Shown one piece after another: positions 7,611 to 12,885 of a DNA stretch of 25,707 nucleotides (the first letter of the stretch is position 1; the number at the start of each line of letters is the position of its first letter). The translations under genes were made by a program, and so were the position numbers. The notes under the pieces were generated by a model that was not told the DNA's origin, did not search any database, and was given only the letters and a program-made list of their open reading frames with translations. The stretch comes from a virus: IMG/VR virus record IMGVR_UViG_3300036823_000044, positions 1 to 25,707 of that record. The stretch is one strand, 5' to 3'.

Positions 7611-8348
7611 CTACGTGCAGTGAGTGTGACAGACTTCGGCGACGGACTTGTTGAACTGAAGACCTTCACCATCGAAGTTCATCCAGACACCGCCGCCCTG
7701 GCTGATCGCACCGTTGTTCCTCGTCCCGAGCAGCACGGGAAGCGGACCCATACCGTTCGCGGCGTACTCCAGGTCGTTCGGCCAGACAGGGACCCAGAAG
7801 TTCGACGAGGACTGCACGACCTCTTCCAGTCGTGCATCGGCAGTACCGGCGTGCAGGATCGACCGGCCGTTGTGAACGCCCGTGTCGTAGTTGCCGAAGT
7901 CGATGCAGTAGTCGTCGTTGTGAGCCCAGCAGATGATCCAGACAGGACGACCGTCGTACCTGGCGTTGAGGCCCGAGCCGGTGGCGAACGGCGTGCACTG
8001 GCTGCCTGTGCAGTTCGTGCCGACGACCGTCTCGAGCTCGTCGACGCACCAGTCGTTGTAGCCGTCGTTGTGGACGTTGTTGTAGTTGATGTTGTTGCCG
8101 TTGACGACCGTGCCGTTCCAGTTGTTCCAGAACCATGAGCCGTTGTAGCTCAGGTTCCAGATCGCCTGGCCTCCGCACGGTGCAAGATCTACCGCCGGGT
8201 TCAGCGTCTTGAGCTTGGCGACCATCTGCGCGCTGACCGTCGGCGCCTTGGGAGTAGCGTGAGCGGGCGTACTCGACAGCCCGAACGCCATACCTCCTGC
8301 TAGCAACAGCGTCACCGCCGATGCCAACACTCTGGACTTGAGCCTCAT
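7611..8348 (-). CDS. Exported cysteine-containing protein (245 aa)
   Basis: The frame opens at 8381, but MRLKSRVLASAVTLLLAGG from the ATG at 8348 gives a textbook signal peptide with cleavage after AHA (residue 31), and AAAGGGG precedes it. The mature protein starts Thr/Pro/Lys-rich. It then has an Asn/Trp/Tyr-rich region (SWFWNNWNGTVVNGNNINYNN) and about eight cysteines (for example NDWCVDE, TNCTGSQC, IICWAHNDDYC, CHTHC), suggesting disulfides after export. No family recognised. The ribosome site is inside a hairpin (8355-8370). Possible roles include changing the host surface or a virion-associated adhesin; both are guesses. Confidence 0.7.
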   Translation of the reverse strand: MRLKSRVLASAVTLLLAGGMAFGLSSTPAHATPKAPTVSAQMVAKLKTLNPAVDLAPCGGQAIWNLSYNGSWFWNNWNGTVVNGNNINYNNVHNDGYNDWCVDELETVVGTNCTGSQCTPFATGSGLNARYDGRPVWIICWAHNDDYCIDFGNYDTGVHNGRSILHAGTADARLEEVVQSSSNFWVPVWPNDLEYAANGMGPLPVLLGTRNNGAISQGGGVWMNFDGEGLQFNKSVAEVCHTHCT

Positions 8349-8354
8349 AGAGAC

Positions 8355-8370
8355 CCCTTTCCTGAAAGGG
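8355..8370 (-). promoter_or_regulatory. Hairpin covering the ribosome site of the 245-aa exported protein
   Basis: CCCTTT (8355-8360) and AAAGGG (8365-8370) form a six-pair stem with a 4-base loop. On the minus strand the 3' arm is the AAAGGGG ribosome site of the downstream gene, so folding would block translation. A second stem CTACGG/CCGTAG (8371-8387) lies immediately before it. Confidence 0.4.
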
Positions 8371-8396
8371 CTACGGTCCATCCGTAGTCCCTTCGC

Positions 8397-8426
8397 GGAC
8401 CGGCCACCTTTGACAGTGACCGGTCC
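8397..8426 (-). terminator. Terminator-like hairpin after the tiny-gene array
   Basis: GGACCGG (8397-8403) pairs with CCGGTCC (8420-8426), extended inward by CAC/GTG after one mismatch. It starts seven bases past the stop of the last tiny gene and would separate the array from the exported-protein genes. Confidence 0.55.
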
Positions 8427-8432
8427 TTGTTG

Positions 8433-8588
8433 CTACTTCTTGCGCTTCTTGACCGGAACAGAAGCTGCCTGCTCGGCCTCTCGGCGTCGGGCGTTGTCCT
8501 CGTCTACCTGACGAGTGGCTTCCCGACGTGCCTTGCCGTCGTCGGCTACCGCCTTGGTCTTGGCGGCGTCCTTGTCACGCTGGGACAT
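8433..8588 (-). CDS. Tiny basic protein ending KKRKK (51 aa)
   Basis: The product MSQRDKDAAKTKAVADDGK... is about half charged residues, predicted as one long helix, and ends VPVKKRKK. Its ATG overlaps the upstream stop (TAATG), with AAGGA nearby. It is the last member of the array of tiny genes. No family recognised; the lysine tail suggests nucleic-acid or membrane contact but this is not established. Confidence 0.55.
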   Translation of the reverse strand: MSQRDKDAAKTKAVADDGKARREATRQVDEDNARRREAEQAASVPVKKRKK

Positions 8589-8755
8589 TACTTGTCCTTC
8601 TTCTTCTGCTTGGCCTGTCGACGAGCTACGGTAGCGCGACTCGTCTTGCCGCGCGTGTCGAGGTCCTCTCGGATTCGACTAGGAGGTAGAACCGGCTTGT
8701 TCTTCGGGTCCGGCTCTTCGTTCTTGTTGTACGGCTTGTCCTTCTTCGGAGGCAT
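8588..8755 (-). CDS. Tiny lysine/proline-rich protein (55 aa)
   Basis: MPPKKDKPYNKNEEPDPK starts a low-complexity, strongly charged product ending RRQAKQKKKDK. GAGGTAACG precedes the ATG and the stop overlaps the next start (TAATG). Probably disordered at the N-terminus with a basic helix at the C-terminus. Function unknown. Confidence 0.55.
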   Translation of the reverse strand: MPPKKDKPYNKNEEPDPKNKPVLPPSRIREDLDTRGKTSRATVARRQAKQKKKDK

Positions 8756-8757
8756 CG

Positions 8758-8916
8758 TTACCTCGTTGGGTTGGGCTTGGGGCGCTTACGCGGAGGCGGA
8801 GAGTCACCAGGGCGACGCTTCGGTGTACGCTTGCCGTGGCAGCTAGCACACTCGCAGTGCTTCTCGTGGTGACCCGGTGCCGAGCAGTGAGGTCCGCAGT
8901 CTGGAGTGGATCCCAT
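8758..8916 (-). CDS. Tiny Cys/His-rich basic protein (52 aa)
   Basis: The first 27 residues contain Cys7, Cys11, Cys21, Cys23 and Cys26 with five histidines, enough for one or two zinc ions. The rest is a basic proline-rich tail (KRTPKRRPGDSPPPRKRPK). Start and upstream stop overlap as TAATG. This resembles a miniature zinc-finger/nucleic-acid-binding protein, but no known family was identified. Confidence 0.55.
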   Translation of the reverse strand: MGSTPDCGPHCSAPGHHEKHCECASCHGKRTPKRRPGDSPPPRKRPKPNPTR

Positions 8917-9092
8917 TACTTCTTCTTGCCACCCCTCTTACTGTCGGGCTCGGGACGTTGCGGCCGCTCAGCCCTCTTCTTGGGCTTGGTCGCTTCGACG
9001 AGCTCGCCTCGAGCAGTAGCTTGGCGAGCCTTCTCCGCTGCGAGCACAGCTCGACGGATCTCGTTGCCGACCTTCTGGTCGTTGGCGGTCAT
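8916..9092 (-). CDS. Tiny basic helical protein ending GGKKK (58 aa)
   Basis: MTANDQKVGNEIRRAVLAAE begins a predicted helix to about residue 34, followed by a lysine/arginine/proline tail ending SKRGGKKK. It overlaps the upstream stop as ATGA. Function unknown; it shares the helix-plus-lysine-tail plan with several array neighbours. Confidence 0.5.
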   Translation of the reverse strand: MTANDQKVGNEIRRAVLAAEKARQATARGELVEATKPKKRAERPQRPEPDSKRGGKKK

Positions 9093-9304
9093 CGGCCGCC
9101 GAACTTCCTCTTCTTCTTGACACTGTCGCCGTCTTCGTCCATCCGTCGGGCTCGGGCGATGTCCTCGCGGGACAGCTTCTTGGGCGGCTTCTTCTTGCCG
9201 CTCTCCATACGTCGCCGCAGCGCCTCCTGCTTCTCGGCCTCGTCCTCGGCGGCCTTGCGGGTCGCTGCCAGACGGCGCTCGTAGGCCTCGTCACCACGTG
9301 CCAT
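9089..9304 (-). CDS. Small basic helical protein (71 aa)
   Basis: Almost entirely charged: MARGDEAYERRLAATRKAAE... followed by SGKKKPPKKLSRED and VKKKRKFGGR. It is predicted as two helices joined by a KKKPPKK hinge. GGGAGGT lies eight bases before the ATG, inside the end of the upstream gene. No family recognised. Confidence 0.55.
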   Translation of the reverse strand: MARGDEAYERRLAATRKAAEDEAEKQEALRRRMESGKKKPPKKLSREDIARARRMDEDGDSVKKKRKFGGR

Positions 9305-9306
9305 GT

Positions 9307-9414
9307 CTACCGACCTCCCGGCCTAGGACCACCAGGCGTCCGCGGAATGCGGATCGGCCCAGGGTTCTCCGGCTTTGGTTTCGGTGCAGGCTTCGGCTTG
9401 TCCTTGGTGCTCAC
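9307..9414 (-). CDS. Tiny proline-rich peptide (35 aa)
   Basis: GTG start overlapping the upstream stop as GTGA. The sequence alternates Lys-Pro and Ala-Pro (DKPKPAPKPKPENPG) and ends PGGPRPGGR, so it is likely extended and unstructured. Called mainly from overlap and ribosome spacing; it could be non-functional. Confidence 0.4.
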   Translation of the reverse strand: MSTKDKPKPAPKPKPENPGPIRIPRTPGGPRPGGR

Positions 9415-9512
9415 TTTCCGTTGCCCCCCTTACCGCCAGTGTCCGGCTTGCCGCGAGTTCCTGATCCGCCCTTGCCCTGGTCGGGCTTGCCGGGCGCGTC
9501 GTGCTTACCCAT
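9411..9512 (-). CDS. Tiny glycine/lysine-rich peptide (33 aa)
   Basis: MGKHDAPGKPDQGKGGSGTR... is one third glycine with regular lysines. AAAGGTGG precedes the ATG, which overlaps the upstream stop as TAATG. Likely unstructured. No function can be assigned. Confidence 0.45.
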   Translation of the reverse strand: MGKHDAPGKPDQGKGGSGTRGKPDTGGKGGNGK

Positions 9513-9652
9513 TACTTGCCACCTTTCGGCTCGTGTCCCGGAGCGGGCTCGGAGATCTTGCTCCAGTCACTGGCATCGTGATCCAGAGCCAGTCGCAGGG
9601 TCTTCTCTGCTTCCGTCTCCTTGCCCTTCTTCGGGGCCTTCTTGTCTCCCAC
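9512..9652 (-). CDS. Tiny charged protein (46 aa)
   Basis: GTG start with AAGGGAAGGG about seven bases upstream. MGDKKAPKKGKETEAEKTLR leads into a short helix (LRLALDHDASDWSKI) and a GHEPKGGK tail. Same lysine/glycine tail plan as array neighbours. Function unknown. Confidence 0.5.
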   Translation of the reverse strand: MGDKKAPKKGKETEAEKTLRLALDHDASDWSKISEPAPGHEPKGGK

Positions 9653-9666
9653 TGTTGCCCTTCCCT

Positions 9667-9771
9667 TCAGGACTTGTTGGGATGTCCGTTCTTGGCACAG
9701 TCACAATCACCTGCGCATTTGCTGCAGTCGCGCTTCTGACACGCTTTGCAGACCTTGGTCCAAATAGACAA
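9667..9771 (-). CDS. Tiny cysteine-cluster peptide (34 aa), metallothionein-like in composition
   Basis: TTG start; an in-frame TGA three codons upstream rules out a longer product. Six cysteines (8, 11, 16, 19, 23, 25) in a CKACxxxxCxxC...CDC pattern within 18 residues suggest metal binding. The composition recalls metallothioneins, though size and pattern match no family known to me. The ribosome site is weak, and the gene starts two bases after the preceding stop. Confidence 0.45.
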   Translation of the reverse strand: MSIWTKVCKACQKRDCSKCAGDCDCAKNGHPNKS

Positions 9772-9773
9772 GG

Positions 9774-9899
9774 CTAGTCACCCGGTCTGGTGGAGATCTT
9801 GTGCTCCGGGCAGTTGAAGATGCTGTTCGGACAACCGATCGTCACGCAGTGCTTGTTACGACCGACATGCTCACAGGGCACCTTCGTACAAAGGGCCAC
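9774..9899 (-). CDS. Tiny cysteine-rich protein (41 aa)
   Basis: GTG start sharing bases with the upstream stop (TAGTG). Cysteines at 4, 9, 18, 23 and 30 and three histidines (MALCTKVPCEHVGRNKHC...) fit a single zinc site. Lies beside the other cysteine-cluster gene. Function unknown. Confidence 0.5.
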   Translation of the reverse strand: MALCTKVPCEHVGRNKHCVTIGCPNSIFNCPEHKISTRPGD

Positions 9900-10063
9900 T
9901 ACTTCTTCTTGCCCTTCTTGCCGCCGTTGCCCTCCTTTCCGGCACCCGTACGGTCGCGGATCTTGGCGAGGGCGTCCTTGTCCTTGGGCTCGACCTTGTC
10001 GCCCTCCCTCTTGATCGCGTCCTTGATCTCCTTGTCCTTGGCCTTATCCTTGTCGTCAGCCAT
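9899..10063 (-). CDS. Tiny lysine/aspartate-rich protein ending KKGKKK (54 aa)
   Basis: MADDKDKAKDKEIKDAIKRE is a highly charged helix; the tail is glycine/lysine (GKEGNGGKKGKKK). AGAGGAG precedes the ATG. It is the fourth array member with a terminal lysine run. Function unknown. Confidence 0.55.
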   Translation of the reverse strand: MADDKDKAKDKEIKDAIKREGDKVEPKDKDALAKIRDRTGAGKEGNGGKKGKKK

Positions 10064-10065
10064 GA

Positions 10066-10206
10066 CTACTCCTCTTTGTTACGTCTCTCGTTGCGTACCT
10101 GTGCTTGGTGCTTCATCTGCGCCTCACGCCTGGTACGTGGTTCCTTCTTCTTCTCCTCCGTGCTACGACGTGGAGGTAGTTTCTTACCTGTCCGTCGGCT
10201 GACCAT
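10066..10206 (-). CDS. Tiny arginine/lysine-rich protein (46 aa)
   Basis: A much longer frame is open upstream, but it runs against the 87- and 109-residue genes. The ATG at 10206 has AGGAGGGAG directly before it. MVSRRTGKKLPPRRSTEEKK... is almost half Arg/Lys/Glu and predicted helical. Likely binds nucleic acid or is a small regulator; no family recognised. Confidence 0.55.
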   Translation of the reverse strand: MVSRRTGKKLPPRRSTEEKKKEPRTRREAQMKHQAQVRNERRNKEE

Positions 10207-10213
10207 CTCCCTC

Positions 10214-10477
10214 CTAAAGGCCCCTTCCAAGTACCGTCTTGCACTTCTTGCAGCGGTACAAGTTGTTACCGTCTTTGTCCTGCTTGTAGACGGTCGGGTT
10301 ATGCGGCGGACAAGGCTCTCCGTATCCTGGAGTACCCTGTCCCCTTTGGTTGCCAGGTCTCGGAAGTGGCTTGTCTCCGCCGCCCTTGCCAGTCCTGCTT
10401 GATCTGGCCTTGGAGCACTTCTTGTTGTGCGGATCTCCTGAAGGTGCCCCACATTCGGAACACTTTGGCTTAGCCAC
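10214..10477 (-). CDS. Small two-knuckle zinc-ribbon-like protein (87 aa)
   Basis: GTG start with AGGAGGGTGAC upstream. Cys6, Cys9 and Cys21 with His17 form an N-terminal knuckle. A glycine/proline linker follows. Cys56, Cys76 and Cys79 (YRCKKCKTVLG) form a C-terminal knuckle. The paired-knuckle plan is typical of zinc ribbons in phage or ribosomal proteins. It is the first and largest gene of the tiny-gene array. Confidence 0.6.
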   Translation of the reverse strand: MAKPKCSECGAPSGDPHNKKCSKARSSRTGKGGGDKPLPRPGNQRGQGTPGYGEPCPPHNPTVYKQDKDGNNLYRCKKCKTVLGRGL

Positions 10478-10486
10478 GTCACCCTC

Positions 10487-10816
10487 CTAGTCTGGCAGTA
10501 GGCCCGCTTCCCGGGCCTGCACGATCTTAGGGTCCACAGGAACTGGTGGTCGAAGGCTTTCCTGCTTGACCTTCTCGCGCAGATCGTTAGCCGCGACGGC
10601 TTCCGAGTCGTAGGACGACAAACAGATGCGCTCGTCGTTCGGGGCGTTGTCGTAGATCTCGAGCTTGCCACCCCAGACAGTCCAGCCGTACTCGCCATCC
10701 CAGTAGCAGAACGGCTTGTCAAGCTGACTCGGGTCCTCCAGCTCCATCACGTGGAGCAGGTTCAGAAGGTCCCTCGCGGTGGGGTGCGAGCTTGCCGATT
10801 GAACGAAAGTACCCAT
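10487..10816 (-). CDS. Hypothetical protein (109 aa)
   Basis: No family recognised. AAGGAGGAAGCCG precedes the ATG and lies inside the helix-turn-helix gene, which it overlaps by 98 bases. The N-terminus is serine/threonine-rich. The centre (FCYWDGEYGWTVWGGKLEIYDN) is aromatic and strand-rich, resembling a small beta sheet. The end is helical and acidic/basic mixed. The large overlap is unusual; a later ATG (10747) lacks a ribosome site. Confidence 0.6.
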   Translation of the reverse strand: MGTFVQSASSHPTARDLLNLLHVMELEDPSQLDKPFCYWDGEYGWTVWGGKLEIYDNAPNDERICLSSYDSEAVAANDLREKVKQESLRPPVPVDPKIVQAREAGLLPD

Positions 10817-11006
10817 CGGCTTCCTCCTTGTCGATAACCTTTCTACCGCAGTTGCACTTCCCAGCGCGAATGTGCCCAGCGCGAATGTGGTAGTAAACCA
10901 GTTGGGGGCGTATACCTCTTAGCCTGCCGTAATCAACAGGCGTTATGCATGGGGCGTCTTCGGCTTCATCGAGCATCATCTGCCGGATGGTTTCGTCGAT
11001 ATCCAT
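10719..11006 (-). CDS. Helix-turn-helix DNA-binding protein with duplicated HIRAG
   Basis: 95 residues. The segment VDYGRLRGIRPQLVYYHIRAG...CNCGRKVIDKEEADGYF resembles the MerR/excisionase-like (HTH_17-type) proteins common in actinophages: a recognition helix ending in YYHIR, then a CxC wing, then a VIDxEEAD helix. HIRAG occurs twice in tandem (40-44, 45-49), caused by an exact 15-base DNA duplication at 10860-10889. Residues from about 72 on form a proline/glycine-rich tail overlapping the next gene. The gene lies directly downstream of the operator-like repeats, so autoregulation is plausible. Confidence 0.7.
   Translation of the reverse strand: MDIDETIRQMMLDEAEDAPCITPVDYGRLRGIRPQLVYYHIRAGHIRAGKCNCGRKVIDKEEADGYFRSIGKLAPHREGPSEPAPRDGAGGPESA
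10860..10889 (+). repeat. Exact 15-bp tandem duplication in the HTH gene
   Basis: CCCAGCGCGAATGTG occurs at 10860-10874 and again at 10875-10889. It keeps the reading frame and repeats five residues (HIRAG) next to the DNA-recognition helix. Confidence 0.95.
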
Positions 11007-11026
11007 CGCGCGCTCTCTGTAGCTGT

Positions 11027-11146
11027 GTCTCTCGTATAGACACTTATAGACCGTAGTCTATCGCGGTCTAACAGCTTTTGTCCATTGCTTGCGCACCCTA
11101 GTAAGGGTCGCTGGACGCTCTCTGTCTAACGCTGTCTAACAGCTTT
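11027..11146. promoter_or_regulatory. Operator-like repeat array in 10-bp register
   Basis: Seven-base units related to TATAGAC/GTCTAAC occur at 11035, 11045 (forward), 11056, 11066 (reverse), 11124 and 11134 (reverse). Each adjacent pair is exactly 10 bases apart, so sites fall on one DNA face. ATAGAC/GTCTAT (11046-11061) forms an inverted pair around CGTA. GTCTAACAGCTTT is repeated exactly at 11066-11078 and 11134-11146. The array overlaps the promoter boxes of the HTH gene, as expected for a repressor or copy-control operator. Confidence 0.6.
11043..11071 (-). promoter_or_regulatory. Promoter for the HTH gene, overlapped by operators
   Basis: On the minus strand TTAGAC (11071-11066) and TATAAG (11048-11043) are 17 bases apart, and transcription would start near 11036, about 30 bases before the HTH start codon. 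Both boxes lie inside the repeated operator units, which implies repression when bound. Confidence 0.5.
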
Positions 11147-11147
11147 A

Positions 11148-11492
11148 CTACCCTCCCAGAGCTCGTTTCGCTTCCGCGTCGGTAAGGTGCGGATGCAGGG
11201 TCATGTACTCGATGAGCTTCAGCTCGTCACGAGCACGCTGCATAATCACCGAACTCTGCCTCGGCATAGCGAACGTCTTCGGACCTCGCTCGGTGCGCTG
11301 AGGGACAGTGCCGTCAGCGTTGACCTGAATCAACCAGTTGTCCCCCTCACGAGGGCAGCGGCTGTTCTCGCAGACAAAGGTCAGCACCCGCGTCCCAGGA
11401 GCCGAGCCCTGTGGATGTTGGGAACCTGCCTGCTTGCCGGGCTGCTTACACTCGGGACAACGGGAGGCTTCCTCCATCAAGGTGTCAGCCAC
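11148..11492 (-). CDS. Zinc-ribbon hypothetical protein (114 aa)
   Basis: GTG start overlapping the upstream stop; GAGGTGA lies eight bases before. Cys12-x2-Cys15 and Cys41-x4-Cys46 form a zinc ribbon split by a glycine/proline loop. The C-terminal half (RARDELKLIEYMTLHPHLTD) is helical. This layout is typical of transcription- or nucleic-acid-binding zinc ribbons. An ATG at codon 6 is an alternative start. Specific role unknown. Confidence 0.6.
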   Translation of the reverse strand: MADTLMEEASRCPECKQPGKQAGSQHPQGSAPGTRVLTFVCENSRCPREGDNWLIQVNADGTVPQRTERGPKTFAMPRQSSVIMQRARDELKLIEYMTLHPHLTDAEAKRALGG

Positions 11493-11673
11493 GACACATC
11501 ACCTCGATCTTGACGATCTCCTGCTCGGCCAGATCACCTGAACCGCCAGCGACGTAGAGCATCCAGCGCTCCAAGGCGTTGTCGAACGTCTCAGGAGCCC
11601 TGAATGTGTAGTTCTCGCCGTAGCGAGCTACGAAGTAGCGGTGGATCATCTCCCGCAGTTGTGCCGGATCCAT
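11485..11673 (-). CDS. Hypothetical protein (62 aa)
   Basis: No family recognised. AAGGTGG precedes an ATG that overlaps the upstream stop (TAATG), and its own stop overlaps the next start. MDPAQLREMIHRYFVARYGE begins a predicted helix, followed by a second helix (FDNALERWMLYVAG) and a strand (EIVKIEVMC). Compact and well behaved, so probably a folded small protein. Confidence 0.55.
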   Translation of the reverse strand: MDPAQLREMIHRYFVARYGENYTFRAPETFDNALERWMLYVAGGSGDLAEQEIVKIEVMCRG

Positions 11674-11831
11674 TAGTCCACCTTCTGGTAGGCGGCGATG
11701 CTCAGGATGTTGAGCTCGACCTCGTCGCCTTCAGTGTTGACGACGAGCATCGAATCGGTCTCCTTGGTGTTGTTGACGAGGAAGTTGGCCTTCTCCTCGT
11801 TCTCGACCTCGATGGTGACGAACCAGCTCAT
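11673..11831 (-). CDS. Hypothetical protein (52 aa)
   Basis: MSWFVTIEVENEEKANFLVN... alternates strands and a helix (beta-alpha-beta-beta), suggesting a small folded sheet protein. AGGAG precedes the ATG, and both ends overlap neighbours (ATGA and TAATG). No family recognised. Confidence 0.55.
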   Translation of the reverse strand: MSWFVTIEVENEEKANFLVNNTKETDSMLVVNTEGDEVELNILSIAAYQKVD

Positions 11832-12256
11832 GAAGCCTTCTCCTGGTCTAGCATGGACTCGAATATGTCCTCCAGCGCCTGGATGCGGTCCTGTAGTGCT
11901 AGGAGCTGTCCGTTGACCTGACCCTTCCAGGTGTTGTCGCGGAGGAGCTTGTTCTCCGAACCGTCAAACAACTCCCAGGTAGGGTCGTCAACCAGCAGCC
12001 ACTTGGAAGGAGCAGCTCCCCCTCCACGTGACAGCTGCCTGACACAGCCCATCTTGCGTAGGCGCTGCATGACGCTGGTGTAGTAGGGAGTGGCGAGCTC
12101 GAGCTGGTTGAAGAGCCTCGTCAAGAAGCCTTCGTATACCAGTGCGTGCTCGTCCTCGATCGTGGTTGCCTTCGCTTCCTTCTTCATCTGCCCGAACACC
12201 GTGAGGCAGTGCTCGTACAACTTCGGAGGCGCTTCCTCCGGTGCTGCGGATGTCAT
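11828..12256 (-). CDS. Putative winged-helix protein with C-terminal coiled coil (142 aa)
   Basis: Residues about 45-90 (LFNQLELATPYYTSVMQRLR, then KMGCVRQLSRGGGAAPSKWLL) look like a winged helix: a helix pair, then a basic glycine-rich wing between strands. The last 40 residues (LLALQDRIQALEDIFESMLD) form a heptad-like coiled coil suited to dimerisation. AAGGTGA precedes the ATG. Likely a DNA-binding regulator; the family was not identified. Confidence 0.55.
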   Translation of the reverse strand: MTSAAPEEAPPKLYEHCLTVFGQMKKEAKATTIEDEHALVYEGFLTRLFNQLELATPYYTSVMQRLRKMGCVRQLSRGGGAAPSKWLLVDDPTWELFDGSENKLLRDNTWKGQVNGQLLALQDRIQALEDIFESMLDQEKAS

Positions 12257-12462
12257 CCCGTCACCTTCTTTCTGATGCTTCGTAGATCGGTCAAGACACC
12301 GCCGTAGCTCCCTGTCCTTGCTAGGAGCTCGTCCCAGCTCTTTGGCCGATCACAATCTGGCGTTTGTTCCGTGTCTTTGTGCATCGCGTCCTCGAACGAT
12401 TCGATTTCGATGTCGAGGACGTCTCGAAGCGTTACACGTTCGCCCTCTGTGAGGTCTTCCAT
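12253..12462 (-). CDS. Small acidic hypothetical protein (69 aa)
   Basis: MEDLTEGERVTLRDVLDIEI... is acidic and helical with one internal cysteine. GGGAG lies seven bases before the ATG, and the stop overlaps the next gene (ATGA). It is the first gene after the structured 460-base gap, so that gap's RNA could act as its leader. No family recognised. Confidence 0.55.
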   Translation of the reverse strand: MEDLTEGERVTLRDVLDIEIESFEDAMHKDTEQTPDCDRPKSWDELLARTGSYGGVLTDLRSIRKKVTG

Positions 12463-12480
12463 GTAATACTCCCTAGAGTG

Positions 12481-12881
12481 GTGAAGAAGGGCGGCTAGCT
12501 AGGAGTTGGGGGTCTTTGCCAACCGCCCTTCGGGTGAGGGACACCAGTGCCCGGCTTGCCTGTCACCACCATCCTTTGGAATCGGGTGCATCAGCTCACG
12601 CAACAGTGTTGTCCCTCACGTCTGGACAGGCAGTAGCAGCCGGGAGAACAACCGCCCTTCACCGACGAGGGGGCCGGGAGGCTCCTCGTTTCTACCCACT
12701 GCTCGGCCTAACGCCCCAAGGCCGCTGCGGTTCGTACTGCCTGCCAAACTAAGCGGAAGAGATAGGGTTCGGAGTGATGAGGTTGGACGGCACAGCACAC
12801 CGAGCTACCCCTACCTCTTCCACGTCTTCAGTTGTCAATTTGCTTACGGTCCCGCGACAGAGGAGATCCGAACGCGGGACC
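12481..12881 (-). ncRNA. Candidate structured RNA or long structured leader
   Basis: The gap 12463-12922 lacks a convincing gene but holds many nested stems. These are 12486-12494 with 12523-12531 (9 pairs), 12534-12543 with 12610-12619 (10), 12550-12564 with 12625-12644 (7+7 with bulges, interleaved with the previous stem like a pseudoknot), 12665-12672 with 12682-12689, 12704-12709 with 12719-12724, and 12755-12767 with 12809-12821 (13 pairs on the minus strand, one G-U). AACCGCCCTTC occurs twice, offering alternative pairing. Direction is inferred from the surrounding genes. No known RNA class was recognised; a tRNA reading fails for lack of a T-arm. Confidence 0.4.
12848..12881 (-). terminator. 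Second hairpin of a tandem terminator
   Basis: GGTCCCGCG (12848-12856) and CGCGGGACC (12873-12881) are a perfect nine-base pair of arms with a 16-base loop, directly after the first hairpin. On the minus strand it is followed by GTAAGCAAATTG, a weak T-poor tail. Confidence 0.5.
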
Positions 12882-12885
12882 TAGT

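Noticed and set aside
6963-8138. Long plus-strand frame opposite the exported-protein genes
   Set aside because: Spans two well-supported minus-strand genes and the terminator between them; Val/Arg-rich composition typical of an antisense shadow.
10066-10722. 218-residue minus-strand frame
   Set aside because: It overlaps two better-supported genes; only the last 46 codons have their own ribosome site.
12755-12821. tRNA-like acceptor stem (GGAAGAG/CTCTTCC)
   Set aside because: Length is near that of a tRNA, but no T-arm, D-arm or anticodon arm of normal size can be drawn on either strand.
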